Counted from the first letter of the stretch, positions 36,101 to 46,257 are shown. The stretch is 64,000 nt of DNA from Campanula takesimana (GCA_026119855.1 JAOWBW010000105.1:1488001-1552000), one strand, 5' to 3'. Notes: generated by a model from the letters alone, not told the origin. A program made the numbers and translations.

Positions 36101-39100
36101 TCAGCAACTTAGGCTTCATGGACCTTTTTTCATGTGTAATGTGTTTTTATTAAGTAAAGACAGAAACTATTCTTTACTGCATTCTCTCCTTTCCAATGTA
36201 GTTTTTTACTTTCTTTAGTAGAAACTTAAACGTCAACGTGCTCAATGTATTCGATTAGGGTAATCCAGTGAAGCTGAAAAATATCTCATGGGCTATTGCG
36301 GGCTTGGCTCTAAAGAGAAATGCAGGTCCCTCATCTTTGCTGATCTTGTTATTACAACAAGCTTTGTTGTTGGCACATGCATATTTGTGAAGATTTTTTT
36401 TTTTACTTACACCATTGTCAAAGTTTCAAACAATATTTTGTTTCAGCTCCAGATGCCAATAAGGAATTAGATCCACATGTACATCCGTTAGATCTTGATC
36501 CCAGCCAATTTCATGGCTCCATGAATCAAGGGAAGGACGAGGCTGACATTAATTGTTGGACATCTCCGAGCGGTAAAGGATTCATGATCAGAGGGAAGAC
36601 ATACTTGAAAGATAATAACAAGGTATGAAATGATGAGGTTGTCACTATCTTATGATGATTGCTGAATAAGTGTTTTAGCATATATTGGCCCCTTTGTCGG
36701 TGTGCTCTGAGATGTGAAAGATCAATCCCATTCTTCTTCCGAAAGTTTGTCTTTTTGAGGTAGCCTACTTTGGGTACTGATGAAGTAATAACAGTAAGCG
36801 ATAGTTTGGTACGCAACCATGAAATTTCTTGATGGCGTAGTAGTACAAATTCCCTTCCATGAGTGTAAATATCATGGAAAGGAATCATGATTCTCTCTTA
36901 CCAGACTAGCACCAAGTTCAGTTGTTTTTCTTTGAACAAATTTAGATACAAGCTTGGTAGAAGGCTGGTATCTAACATGGGACACACCATGGTCCAAAAC
37001 TCTTGGTCATATCCCTGAAAGTTTAGAATTCTGTAATGATGTTAAATTTCCTACACAGGGAACACGCCTCAGAACTGCTGGGAACATGTGATGGGCCCCT
37101 TGCTTTTCCACAATATCCCCATAAATGGTATAACAAAAGGTCTTGCTGTAGCTGAAATGCTAGATTGCATCAGATGAACAAAGACACTGACGTATCAATT
37201 TGTGTGAGAGTTCAGTGTGTTCCTTTTTTGAAGGTGGTAGAGTTTATGCGACTCCCCCCCCCCCCCTCCACTACCACCACCCAAAAAAAAAGAGTTGAAT
37301 TTGACAAGTCAAACTTTTTAATATCGTACTTTTGCTATTTTAAAGAAATATCCATCTTTATGCCGCTTCAGAAATGTTTCATGTTTGCAGAAAGAAACCA
37401 AAACATGATTTTTTTGTTTGAAGTTTTGATGCTTCGGTTTATAATATGCAACTCCTTTTGGGGATACAAGAAAATAGAAAGTACAACTCTTTTCTTTTTT
37501 TAGTTTGGGATGGAGGAATAATTATATACTCCCTCCATCCCATAACAATGTGCATAAAATGAAGGATGCTCGAGAATTAAGGAAGGAATAGTAGTGGATA
37601 GTTGTTGTGATGTGAGTATGAAACGAGAGGTAGCAGAGAGAAAGTGGGGTTATGAATAGTAATGCGTAGTTGTTGTGAGTATGACAAGTGGGTCCCATTG
37701 ATTAAAGAAATATACAAAATTTCCATTTTGAGAAAGTGACTTATCAATACGACACCCAAAAGAGAAGTTTTTTGTGCACATTGTTATGGGATATACGAGT
37801 TAAGCACCTATTTGGTCACCTATTGAGTTGTTTTCCTTTTGGTCCTTAACCTATTTTGGTTTTCCTTTTGGTCCTTGATGTACCTAGTTGCAGGATAAAG
37901 TGGTCCTTAACCTATTTTAGTTTTCCTTTTGGTCCTTGATGTACCTATTGCCGGACAAAGTGGTCCTTAAAATCGTCGACATGGCTTGTTGACCGAAAGG
38001 AAAACCAAAATAGGTCAAGGACCACTTTGTCCTGCAAATAGGTACATCAAGGACCAAAAGGAAAACTAAAATAGGTTAAGGACCACTTTATCCTGCACCT
38101 AGGTACATCAAGGACCAAAAGGAAAACCAAAATAGGTCAAGGATCAAAAGGAAAACAAATCAATAGGTTAAGGACCAAATAGGTGTTTAACTCGACAAAG
38201 TGAGTATACTGCTTGAACCTGAAACATATTATTGAATGTGACCCCAGAGTCCATATGCTATATTTTGGGAAGCTTGCTTATTGAGCCTGTCTGTGGTTCT
38301 GAATGGTGTTGTCATGTATCTCATTAGTGCTGTTGTGTCAGGTTGCAAATAACCGTTTCAATATAATATCTACTATTAAAGGAGGGGTTTTCCAACTTAT
38401 AATTGTTCTTAGCTTCACTGATTAGTAATTTAGGTCAACTCCATTCCGCAAGTTTTTTAATTAAACTATTAAAGGAGGGGTTTTCCAACTTATAATTGTT
38501 CTTAGCTTCACTGATTAGTAATTTAGGTCAACTCCATTCCGCAAGTTTTTTAATTAATAAAGTTGTGTGTTCACTGTTTTAAATAATAACAACTTGAGCC
38601 AAATAATATTCAAGGTTTACTTATCGGTCATTGTTCTTTTGCCCCCAACCCCCCAAGGTGCATATTATTTGCATCTTTATTTCATGTCCTTGCGTGATTT
38701 TTGGGAATTCTTTAATAAGTTCTTAATTTTCGTGGGGACATTGCTGCTCATTTATTTAACTATGATATAGCTGAAGCTCAGCGAGTGTAATGTGAAGCAA
38801 ATTTTGACCTCTTCTCAGGTATCCGGAGGGGATCCCCTACTTAAGCTCATAGCTGTAGACTGGTTCAAAGTCGACAAATGCACTAGTAAGGTTGCATTGC
38901 ATCCCAGATCCCTCGTGCAGGTCGAAAATTCTCCATGCCTGATTATTATGGTCTATCTTGGTGCACAAGAATTATTGTGTGTTTATGCATGTGAGAACGT
39001 GCATATCCACATTATTATATAATCTCTGTGAATTATGGCTTGTGCTTTTCATTTTTTGAGTGTTACATGGGTGTTACTTCCACAACTTTTCAGTGTTACA

Positions 39101-42100
39101 TTTGGGAGTCTCTTATAGGCTTGCTTAACTGAAATAGGATACTGTGTCGGAATATGTTTTGATGTTTCTTTATGGGGACTATGTAATGACCTGAATATTT
39201 CACAAGCGTAATTTCTATAAATGTCACAATATTACAACTTACAACTCTAAAAGACATTACAAAGCATCACTAATTATCCCAAATGGTCTTAATCTGCTCC
39301 ACCCCAATTTTGCCACCTCGAACCTCGATCAACGGTCAACTGCGAAACTACAAACTAGAGGGGGGGTGAGCTTAGGGGCCCAATAAAGAAAGGGATACAC
39401 AATATCACATAGTCCAATGAAACACAATATCAAATAACCATGTCCATAAAATTATAAATATGGACATGTCAATAAAACCCATTTCATAAACCGAACATCA
39501 ATCGAACATACTTCATAGTCGGATGCACTAATTATGTTTAGGCCCAGTGGCTTAATAATATTAACCGAATTGTTGGCCGCCCTCAACGGAGCTGACCCAA
39601 CACAAATACAATAACCGAGTCCACTGCGACCGTCACACAATTAGCCCCATCAAAACTGTTCCATATAATAAATCTTATAGTTGAGAACCAGTAACACATA
39701 TAGCATGCATTCAATATATCCATATACTTGATGGAGCAATTTCAATGACAAAGCTATAATCAAATGAGACAGAACAATTGATATACGCAACAATAAAATG
39801 GAGTACTACGATTATACATATATAAAAAGAAACGATACCTGACACGGAATCAATACTGTGTAGTCTCCCTTACCTCAAATAGTTCTAAATTGATATCACC
39901 ATAGAACCATGAACCAGGGAATATCTTAGCAGAAGTTGGCCAAAAAGCTTAGAAAACATTAGTACCCACACGACGAATTATGGCCATTAATATTAGCAAT
40001 GCACTCATGCTCCTATTGGTCAATATAGCAAGAGTCATCATAAGAAGGTCTAACAAAATTACACCTCTTTTTATAATGGTTGGCTTGCTGTCAATTGAAT
40101 AGCTAAGTCTCCAAAGCAAAAGCCACGTGAACGTTATGATGACATTCAAAATTTCAAACCTCCCTTGGTAAGTAAAAATTACGTGGCCCACAATTTGAAC
40201 TCAAAACCGGCACTTGAACTATTTTAATGTTGTTGGTTATTAGTTTTTTGTTTTTTTATATATATAAAAAGTTACTTCTAATTTTTGGGATATTACATAC
40301 TATGGTGAATCTAATACCTTTTTCCTATTCCAGTCAGATGCCGGAAAAAAACTTCCATTCATCCTCATTATGAATCTGCAGGTATGTTACAAGGTTTAAT
40401 GTCTCCTTGCTTTCATTTATCTGTATATGTGATTTCTGTGTCAAGTTATTGTCTGCAAATGTAAACGCATGTATAATGAGGGAAGGTGGTACTAAAAGCT
40501 TCACTCTGTCCCTAATTAAGCTAGAGTCACCATTTTTTTTTGGAAATTCCGCACTTGATGATAAAACTGGTTCTAGGTGAATCATCCCTTGACTTTCTAA
40601 GTAGACTTAAAATGGGAAAGAGGGCCGGTTCTTATTGAGTCTAGAATCATCCCTTGACATTTAAGCAACTTAAAAATATCCTAACGAAAATTTACAACTT
40701 GTTATTGATACACCATTATACTACCAATACCCATTTTTAGATTCTCATGGTCGAATTGTAATGAGCTAGACGAAAATAAGAAAAAAATAGACTACTTTTG
40801 ATGTGAAGCAGCCTGATGATGGTTCAGTAGAAGCAGTCTGGAGGCTGGACTGTTGTCCGATGGCAGTGGAAGAAGCAGATATGTTGAGCTTTATTGGCCT
40901 GATTAAAACTAATTATCTGTTGCATGGGATGTTATTAATTCTTTTTTTTTTTTTTGTTACTTGCGTGCAATTTTTCATTCATTTACTTAGAAGGAAATCA
41001 TATAATGTGTTATCAGGTTCCTGGCAAACCAAATTACAGCCTTGTTTTATACTATGCGGCGGACAGACCCGTAAATGAGAACTCATTGCTGGGAAAGTTC
41101 ATCGATGGAACCGACACATTTCGGGATTCAAGATTTAAACTGATCCCAAGTATTGTAGAGGTATTTATTTATTCAGAACAGCCAGAACCATGCCTCGCTC
41201 GGCATTATAGTTATATATATATGTATACACACACACACTGAACAGAACTTTTGTTCGACAGGGATATTGGATGGTCAAACGAGCAGTTGGAACAAAAGCT
41301 TGCCTGTTGGGGAAAGCAGTAACCTGCCACTACCTTAGACAAGACAATTTTCTGGAGGTAATGAATTTTTGAACCAAAACAAAGTATATTTACTTTACTA
41401 GACATCTTGATAACTATCAAACTTTTTAGCTTCTCATGATCTCATATATCTTGTGCATTTGTTGCATTACACTCCCTCCGTCCCAAAACGATAGTCTCAT
41501 TTCCCCTTTTTACTTGTCCCAAAAAGTTAGTCCCATTTCCAAAATGACGGCTTCAAAATCACTGAATTTTTATAACGTAACCTTAAAATGTTTGAAAAGT
41601 CAAACATAACTATCATTTTGGGACGGAGGGAGTATGAATATAAATGATGGATGTTTAAGGTTTATAATTTTATTTTTCAACGCCTTTTAGAACTATTGAT
41701 TTGAGCAAATTAGAGAATGGGGCTGACCCCAAGCAAATGGGACAGAGGCGAGTTGAAATAAATAATAGGAAAGAGGGGGAAGGAGTAGCCACTAGCCACT
41801 TAGTGTACATCTGCTACTAACTCTGCAAGTTTGCTGAATTACTGGATACACTATTCTCTATAGTCGTTAATCTGGTTGACTCATGGGAATGTTTTTCGGG
41901 TGGAATTCATAATATCACATATTCTGTGTAGAAGTCGAATGGCCTAATAAAAAACTGCTAGATTAACGATTAAGCTGCTTCAAAATTAGTAAAAAATGTT
42001 TCAGATTAGGAACTTGCTTCATACTGTAACTCAAATTCCTCTTTGATTGGTTAAAATCCTCCTTTACAGATTGATGTGGATATCGGGTCATCATCCGTAG

Positions 42101-42688
42101 CAAGGAGTGTCATCGGCCTTGTCCTTGGATATGTTACGAGCCTTGTTGTCGATCTTGCAATCTTAATTGAGGTATGCCTACTTTTTTCTTTTTCTTTTCT
42201 TTTTCTTTTCTTTTTCCTCTTTGGAAGAGCAGAAAAATTATGGATTTCCTGGTAGGCCAGAAGTAAAGTTTGGGGTATTTACTATTTACTATTTACCCTA
42301 CTACTAAAATGGGGGGAAAAAAGTAGCTCACACCAGTCACTCCGTGTACTCAATCACAACATAACCTTTCTTTTCTAGTGTGCTGTGTCGACTTCATCCC
42401 CCCATAAATTTCCCTGTAATAATCACAACATAAATTTCTACACTTTAAGCTTAAATGTGCATAAACACAACATGTCTAGTGAAGCAAGTCTTATAATCTT
42501 TAAAAAGTTTGAACAGTCAAATGGGAAGATCATTTTGAGACGGAGGAAGTATTTGCTTTTGTATTGATTCCATTCTAATTCCTCTTGTAATGCAGGCAAA
42601 AGAAGAGAATGAACTCCCAGAATACATTCTTGGAACTGTTCGACTAAATAGAGTGAAGCTCGAAACTGCTGTTCCTCTTGAGGATTGA
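14928..42688 (+). CDS. EDR2-like protein (PH-START-DUF1336), 22 exons, 755 aa
   Basis: Exons: 14928-15164, 16237-16311, 16540-16593, 17279-17344, 21504-21562, 21977-22053, 22467-22595, 26907-26941, 28229-28329, 28407-28502, 29303-29367, 31552-31623, 33108-33278, 34696-34898, 36259-36325, 36447-36622, 38819-38920, 40334-40381, 41017-41160, 41262-41357, 42070-42171, 42596-42688. All introns are GT-AG and phases join into one frame of 2268 bases. A PH domain covers about residues 38-144 (SGWVYHLGV ... WLEAFDHAKS), a START lipid-binding domain about 215-415 (HEWKCVRTINGVRIFEDV ... QSKRDFVFSRQW), an acidic linker about 445-478, and the EDR2 C-terminal domain (DUF1336) about 536-745 (NCWTSPSGKGFMIRGKTYL ... 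NYSLVLYYAADRPVN). Family knowledge: Arabidopsis EDR2 is a phosphoinositide-binding negative regulator of powdery-mildew defence and cell death. This N-terminal form looks closer to the At5g35180/At2g28320/At3g54800 relatives. No broken exon seen. Introns 4 (17345-21503) and 7 (22596-26906) are enlarged by transposons. Confidence 0.95.
15165..16236 (+). other. EDR2-like intron 1
   Basis: No gene inside. A lone Stowaway-like right end (GAAGGAGGGAGTA) lies at about 15401-15413 without a partner. Confidence 0.6.
17621..21033. mobile_element. 3.4-kb MULE inside EDR2-like intron 4
   Basis: A perfect 9-bp direct repeat TTGTGAGAA flanks it (17612-17620 and 21034-21042). Terminal inverted repeats: GGGATTTTTACCAATAAATCCC on the left; the right end inverted reads GAGGCTTTGACCAATAAGTCC. 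A second inverted block (CCAATAAAAACAG / CCAATAAGAACAG) lies just inside. There is no transposase frame. The interior has a leader-like CT-rich and GC-rich part (17800-17900), a 1.2-kb direct duplication, and AAATCACACAACTGTG satellites. Non-autonomous; spliced out with intron 4. Confidence 0.9.
18084..20438. repeat. 1.2-kb head-to-tail duplication within the MULE
   Basis: Copy 1 spans 18084-19279 and copy 2 spans 19280-about 20438 (offset 1196). Both start TTCACGTGCCTGCTGCACC and run through GA-rich, TTATCAGTTGTTCGAAAATG and CACACAACTGTGAAATCA sections. Differences are few, mostly in poly-T, GA and GT runs. Beyond copy 2 the ACAACTGTGAAATCA short repeat continues to about 20530. Confidence 0.93.
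21136..21324. mobile_element. Stowaway-type MITE in intron 4
   Basis: Ends CACCCTCCGTCCCATAATAAG and TTATTACGGGATGGAGGGAG. Same subfamily as 33511-33698 and 34289-34455 (AATAAATGTC/GCC near one end and ACAAGTCAAATGCG near the other). Confidence 0.85.
23392..23421. repeat. (GA)n microsatellite in intron 7
   Basis: About 15 uninterrupted GA dinucleotides. Another CT-rich microsatellite is in intron 8 at about 27009-27048. Confidence 0.9.
24213..24790. mobile_element. hAT-type non-autonomous element, 578 bp
   Basis: A perfect 8-bp repeat GGCACACT flanks it (24205-24212 and 24791-24798). Ends CAGGGGCGGAT and ATCCGCCACTG are inverted with one mismatch. An 8-bp duplication with CAGNGGCGGA ends is characteristic of plant hAT elements. 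No transposase frame. Inside, at about 24342-24412, is a tRNA-like phrase with a B-box-like GGTTCGATACC. Confidence 0.88.
24813..26499. mobile_element. MULE with long TIRs, 1.7 kb
   Basis: A perfect 9-bp repeat TAAAAACAT flanks it (24804-24812 and 26500-26508). The terminal inverted repeats are about 190 bp and highly similar. They start GGGTTAATGACAGATTAGG and include CATAATTTTTCGGCAGTTAA and ACGGAAATCGTTAGAAAAGT. The right arm also carries a short partial duplication of flanking-like sequence (ACATCAACACAATTATGACACC, which recurs outside at 26505). The interior has a CCACCGCCACCGCCACC tract and a weak minus frame but no transposase. It may be a Pack-MULE, with no parent recognised. A Stowaway-like left end sits at about 25842. 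Confidence 0.9.
26942..28228 (+). other. EDR2-like intron 8
   Basis: No gene recognised; CT microsatellite at about 27009-27048. The other long introns without recognised elements are intron 10 (28503-29302) and intron 12 (31624-33107, ending in a T-run next to the acceptor). Small open frames in them show no known motif. Confidence 0.6.
30223..30617. mobile_element. hAT-type MITE, 395 bp, in intron 11
   Basis: A perfect 8-bp repeat GTTTAATC flanks it (30215-30222 and 30618-30625). Ends CATAGTTACCGGGAAC and GTTCCTGGTAACTATG are inverted with one mismatch. The ends are rich in CGTCCCACGTCCCG-like words in inverted arrangement; the middle is AT-rich. No coding capacity. Confidence 0.88.
33511..33698. 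mobile_element. Stowaway-type MITE in intron 13
   Basis: Ends CTCCCTCCGTCCC and GGACGGAGGGAG with flanking TA. Inner AAAATAAATGTCACGC ... CAAGTCAACTGCGACATTTA pairs across the element. Confidence 0.9.
34051..34285. mobile_element. Stowaway-type MITE with long arms, intron 13
   Basis: Ends CTCCCTCCGTCCC and GACGGAGGGAG. Almost the whole element is an inverted repeat (GAATTAGGATTCTTGGTCAA ... TTGACCAAGAATCCTAATTC). Same subfamily as 55587-55821. If transcribed in the intron it would form a long hairpin. Confidence 0.92.
34289..34455. mobile_element. Stowaway-type MITE lacking its left end, intron 13
   Basis: It follows directly on the previous MITE. The right end (GGGATGGAGGGAG) and body (AAAATAAATGTCGCGC ... 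GACAAGTCAAATGCGGC) match the subfamily at 33511, but the CTCCCTCCGTCCC left end is missing or shared with the neighbour. Confidence 0.7.
35278..35382. repeat. perfect 23-bp inverted repeat, intron 14
   Basis: The left arm (35278-35300) begins TGATGCTCGGACTC and the right arm (35360-35382) is its exact reverse complement. The 59-base spacer contains a further imperfect inverted pair (TCCGACACTT / AAGTGTCCAGCGGA). It may be a small foldback element; GTGATGCCTC and GTGATGCTTC flank it. Confidence 0.88.
35674..35779. mobile_element. short Stowaway-type MITE, intron 14
   Basis: Ends CTTCCTCCGTCCCAAATGAATGTC and GACATTCTTTTGGGACGGAGGAG, about 106 bp, apparently an internally deleted copy. Confidence 0.85.
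37529..37792. mobile_element. Stowaway-type MITE, intron 16
   Basis: Left end CTCCCTCCATCCCATAACAATGTGCA; right arm TGCACATTGTTATGGGATA. The right GGAGGGAG terminus is absent because the foldback element at about 37793 abuts or interrupts it. A lone right end of another copy (GGGATGGAGGA) is at 37507-37517. Confidence 0.75.
37793..38195. mobile_element. foldback element, arms of about 190 bp, intron 16
   Basis: The arms are near-perfect inverted repeats: CGAGTTAAGCACCTATTTGG on the left and CCAAATAGGTGTTTAACTCG on the right. Each arm has two or three copies of a module with TTTTCCTTTTGGTCCTTGATG and GGTCCTTAACCTATTTT. The short centre is at about 37974-37990. No coding capacity. No unequivocal target duplication was seen. 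Transcribed with the intron, it would give a long double-stranded hairpin. Confidence 0.85.
38372..38557. repeat. 93-bp tandem duplication, intron 16
   Basis: Two copies, 38372-38464 and 38465-38557, essentially identical, each from ACTATTAAAGGAGGGG to AAGTTTTTTAATTAA. Confidence 0.93.
39182..40297 (-). mobile_element. solo LTR of a gypsy-type retrotransposon, intron 17
   Basis: On the plus strand it runs TGTAATGACCTGAATATTTC ... TTTTGGGATATTACA, so both ends are TG...CA with a short inverted TGTAAT. Flanking 5-mers GACTA (39177-39181) and TACTA (40298-40302) match 4 of 5. No internal coding region or second LTR is present. The block GAGGGGGGGTGAGCTTAGGGG and the phrase order fit a minus-strand plant gypsy LTR (family knowledge; moderate certainty). 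A solo LTR arises by LTR-LTR recombination. Confidence 0.7.
41472..41632. mobile_element. Stowaway-type MITE, intron 20
   Basis: Ends CTCCCTCCGTCCCAAAACGATAG and CTATCATTTTGGGACGGAGGGAG, flanked on the right by TA. Same subfamily as 47042-47207. A lone right end of a related copy (GAGACGGAGGAAG) lies in intron 21 at about 42536-42549, after a CTTTT-rich tract (42180-42217). Confidence 0.88.
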
Positions 42689-43468
42689 GGTTTTGATTAA
42701 TGCTTCAAATTTTCCATCCGTCTTTGAAATCATATATTGCCCGGTTCAACTCCAGAGGCTTCCATTTTTCCGGGAAACTTGGCACATTAAGGTTTTTGCC
42801 CTTGTATGAATGAGTAAACATGTTTTGTTTTAACCCAATCACAATCTAACCCCAAATCTTTAATTGTATATTCAAACACTCTTCTAGTTCCAATCTGACA
42901 ACTCGGAGGAGACCATGTTCTAGGCCGCATTGTCAGACTGTTTCTGCCCATTCTGTGAGCCCGACTCGTCAGACTGTATCCATTGAGCAACAGGTTTTAG
43001 AACTTACAACTCCATCCTTAGCTAGGAGTTGATTTGTATTGAAAGTTACATTTTGGGATGTTATTTTTTTTTTTTTTTTTAAAAAAAAACTTTTTTATGG
43101 TGATTACTTTTTATCCAGTATTAAAAAAAAAAAAAAAGTTTATACTCTCTTGGTCCTAAAATCAGGTCAGTAGGAGAATGATTGAAACTTTTAGGTTAAA
43201 GTTTAAATTACAATCGAACAGGATCTTTTTTATCCTTAATAACTTTTGTACGTACACAAATAAAAAAATAAAAAAAAGTGGGGAATGAAGAGAGGAGGGA
43301 TTAGTAATAAATACTAATGAAATTCTAATCACTTTCAGCTAAATTAAGAGTTTTTTCTCATCACTTTCGGCAACGTGTTTACGTCTTTTCAAAGAGCAGT
43401 TGAACACAACATTTTTTCACCTATATTCAAATGAACAGGTTAGATTTTGTTGTGGATATAAATATATA
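42689..43468. other. 3' flank of the EDR2-like gene
   Basis: Presumed 3' UTR and terminator region; no polyadenylation signal stands out. T/A homopolymer inverted pair at about 43064-43138. No gene recognised. Confidence 0.55.
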
Positions 43469-43777
43469 CTCTCTTCGTCCCACCACAAGTAGGATTAGAG
43501 GAGTTTGCACACTAATTAAGAAAAACTAGTAAATGTGGTAGAAAATGAAGAGAGAGAATGAGTGGAGTAAATAGTAGTGTTAGTTGGATAAATTGAGTGG
43601 TGGAAATGAAGAGAGAGAATGAGTGGGATAAATAGTAGTGTTGGTTGAATAAAATGAGTGGTGGAAAATGAAAAGAGAGAATGAGTGAGGTTGAAACATT
43701 TCCATTTTGGGCAGTCTCACTTTTAGTGGGACGTTCCAAAAGGGAAAGAAGTCTCACTTGTGTCGGGACGGAGGGAG
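43469..43777. mobile_element. Stowaway-type MITE
   Basis: Ends CTCTTCGTCCCACCACAAGTAG and CACTTGTGTCGGGACGGAGGGAG. It contains three repeats of ATGAAGAGAGAGAATGAGTG-like units. Same subfamily as 44357, 58781 and 60524. Confidence 0.88.
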
Positions 43778-43790
43778 TACATAATATACT

Positions 43791-44090
43791 GGAAGGTGCT
43801 CAAATGAGAACCAAAATAAAAGGAGAACCGTGAGAATCAATCATAACTACTACGAGTAGATTAGACACAAAATCAAGGGTCCAGATTATAAATACATTGG
43901 ATACATTTGGATACAGTAGCTAATTTTCAAAATACACTTGGATACAATAGTTATTTAGCTACTATATCCAAGTGTATCTACTATATCTATAATCTCGACC
44001 TTCAATTTTGTTTCTCATCTAATAGTTATGCTTGGTTCTCACGGTTCTCATTTTAATTGGTTCTCATTAATTAGAGTAAGACCCTATATA
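43791..44090. mobile_element. GATACATT-type MITE, copy A
   Basis: Ends GGTGCTCAAATGAGAACC and GGTTCTCATTAATTAGAGTA..GACCCTATA form an inverted pair. The inside has GATACATTGGATAC-like words in both orientations and AATCAAGGGTCCAGATTAT with its inverse. Homologous to 44641-44957. Confidence 0.75.
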
Positions 44091-44097
44091 ATATATA

Positions 44098-44342
44098 CTC
44101 CCTCCGTCCCATTTCAAATTGCAAAACTTGCCAAAAAGGGTGTCCCAACTAAAATTGCAAAATCCAAAAATGGCAAGTTTTAACCCACTTGCACACTCAC
44201 ATCCATTAACCCACTAACTATTTTCTACCTCACTTTCTCTCTCTCACTCAACTATCAACACTCACAACACATCACCTTTTTCACTTTTCCTTTAATCCCC
44301 GTGCCAACCTAGTATTTGCAATTTGAAATGGGGCGGAGGGAG
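44098..44342. mobile_element. Stowaway-type MITE
   Basis: Ends CTCCCTCCGTCCCATTTCAAATTGC and GCAATTTGAAATGGGGCGGAGGGAG, flanked by TA on both sides; complete and little diverged. Confidence 0.92.
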
Positions 44343-44356
44343 TATACATATATATA

Positions 44357-44604
44357 CTCCCTCTGTTCAGCACAAGTAGGACTAGAGGGGTTTGCACACT
44401 AATTAAGACAAATTAGTAAATGTGTGGTAAAAAATGAAGAGAGAGAATGAGTGGAGTAAATAGTAGTGTTAGTTGAATAAATTGAGTGGTGGAAAATGAA
44501 GAGAGAGAATGAGTGGGGTTGAAACATTTCCATTTTGGGCAGTCTCACTTTTAGTGGGACGGCCTAAAAGAGAAAGAAGTCTCACTTGTGCTGGGACAGA
44601 GGGA

Positions 44605-44605
<1 letters not shown>
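44357..44605. mobile_element. Stowaway-type MITE
   Basis: Ends CTCCCTCTGTTCAGCACAAG and CTTGTGCTGGGACAGAGGGAG, then a (TA)n run to 44642. Close relative of 43469-43777. Confidence 0.88.
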
Positions 44606-44640
<35 letters not shown>

Positions 44641-44645
<5 letters not shown>

Positions 44646-44957
44646 TGCTCAAATGAGAACCACAATTGCGTGAGAATCGTGAGAACCAAGCATAATCATT
44701 AGATTAGAATCAAAATCAAGGGTCCAGATAGATACATTGGATACACTTTGATACAATACATAAATTTTGATATTGCACTTGGGTACAGTAGGTTAAAAAC
44801 TAATGTATCAAATTGTATTTTTGAAAATTAGCTACTGTATCCAAGTGTATCCAATGTATCTATAATCTGGATCCTTGATTTTGTATTTAATCAAACGGTT
44901 ATGATTGGTTCTCACGGTTCTCATTTAAAATGGTTCTCACCGGAGCGCGACCCTATA
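44641..44957. mobile_element. GATACATT-type MITE, copy B
   Basis: Left end TAGGTGCTCAAATGAGAACC; right end GGTTCTCACCGGAGCGCGACCCTATA. Same body as copy A (AATCAAGGGTCCAGAT..., ATCTGGATCCTTGATT...). It joins a (TA)n tract on the left and copy C on the right. Confidence 0.8.
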
Positions 44958-44960
44958 TAT

Positions 44961-45201
44961 GGTCGTGCTCTTGTGAGAACCTAAATATCGTGAGAACCGT
45001 GAGAACTTTGATACATTAGGTAAGAACCTAATGTATCCAAGTAATATATCCAAGTGAACCATTGGATACATTAGTTTTTACCTAATGTATCAAGTAATGT
45101 ATCAAATGTATCCAAGTGAACCATTGGATACATTAGATTCTTACCTAATGTATCCAAAGTTTTCACGGTTCTCACGATATTTAGGTTCTCACAGGAGCAC
45201 G

Positions 45202-45207
<6 letters not shown>
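44961..45207. mobile_element. GATACATT-type MITE, copy C
   Basis: Ends GGTCGTGCTCTTGTGAGAACC and GGTTCTCACAGGAGCACGACC, a near-perfect inverted pair. The body is TGGATACATTAG and CTAATGTATCC modules. Followed by (TA)n to 45256. Same subfamily as the copy in the MOL1-like intron (52699). Confidence 0.88.
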
Positions 45208-45257
<50 letters not shown>

Positions 45258-45258
<1 letters not shown>

Positions 45259-45468
45259 TCCTTCCGTTTCGGTTAAGTTGCAACATGGAAGGGGAAGCAC
45301 AAAAATTAAGAAAGGAGAATAATGAGTGGTTGGGAGGAAGAGAGAGAATGAGTGGAAGATTATAAAAGTAATAAAGAGTTTCTTTATTTGGCATTGTTGC
45401 AACTTAAGTGGAAATAAGTGGAATGCCCAAAATGGCAAATTGTTGCAACTTACCCGAAACGGAGGGAG
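45258..45468. mobile_element. Stowaway-type MITE
   Basis: Ends CTCCTTCCGTTTCGGTTAAGTTGC and GCAACTTACCCGAAACGGAGGGAG, TA on both sides. Same subfamily as 9951-10191, opposite orientation of the body. Confidence 0.9.
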
Positions 45469-46257
45469 TATGTATATATATTTGTTTGGACTAAGGGAGT
45501 GTAAAGTGAAATACATTATGCAATAGAAATTAAATGCATAACCGTGTAGACACAGGGTGTGCAAAGGGGAGGACTCATAATTTGTTTTTGTGACGATATA
45601 ATATCGTTAAAAGGAAAACTGAGGAAGTTGATCATGGTAAAATGTTGCGGCACTATATTTCACAGAGCAATAAGTAGCAACATTTTTATTTGGTGCAATT
45701 ATAATTAATTCTGTAATAATCCTGCATCACTCAATCGCAAAATAAGAATGTGATTATATTCATGAATATTCATGAATTACAAATCTGCGACAATCTTGTT
45801 GGTGCAACGGACCTTTTTTTTTTTACTTATATTGCACTCACATGGACTTAGAAGTGATGCTACAAGTATATTTACTGCTCTCATGCTCTCAACAGTTAAA
45901 ATTTGACCGCATCTTCTATATACATGGATAAATTGAGAGTTATATGTGTTACTTAACTCTAATTCATCTTGATTATGAATTTCATTAAAGAAAATATTTA
46001 AAAAAAATAAAAAAGTTGACAGTTAGAACATGAAACAACAGAAAATTCCAATTCACACCCACAAAATCCAATGTTTAAAATACAAATGATGTGTGTTTTG
46101 TGTGAGTGGATAATGGGGCCATTTTATTTTGTTGGGAATTTGAAAAGGATAGAAGTATGGGACAAGTATCACACGTTTTATTCCACACTCTTTTGTATTA
46201 TGCATAACCACCCTAACCTCTTTTGACCACATTCTAAAACTCACCTCATATGAAGAT
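45469..46257. other. gene-free stretch
   Basis: AT-rich; no gene or intact element recognised. The minus-strand small frame around 46053-46244 has no known motif. Confidence 0.6.

Noticed and set aside
36526..36888. 120-aa minus-strand frame
   Set aside because: It overlaps exon 16 of the EDR2-like gene in antisense and has no homology I recognise.
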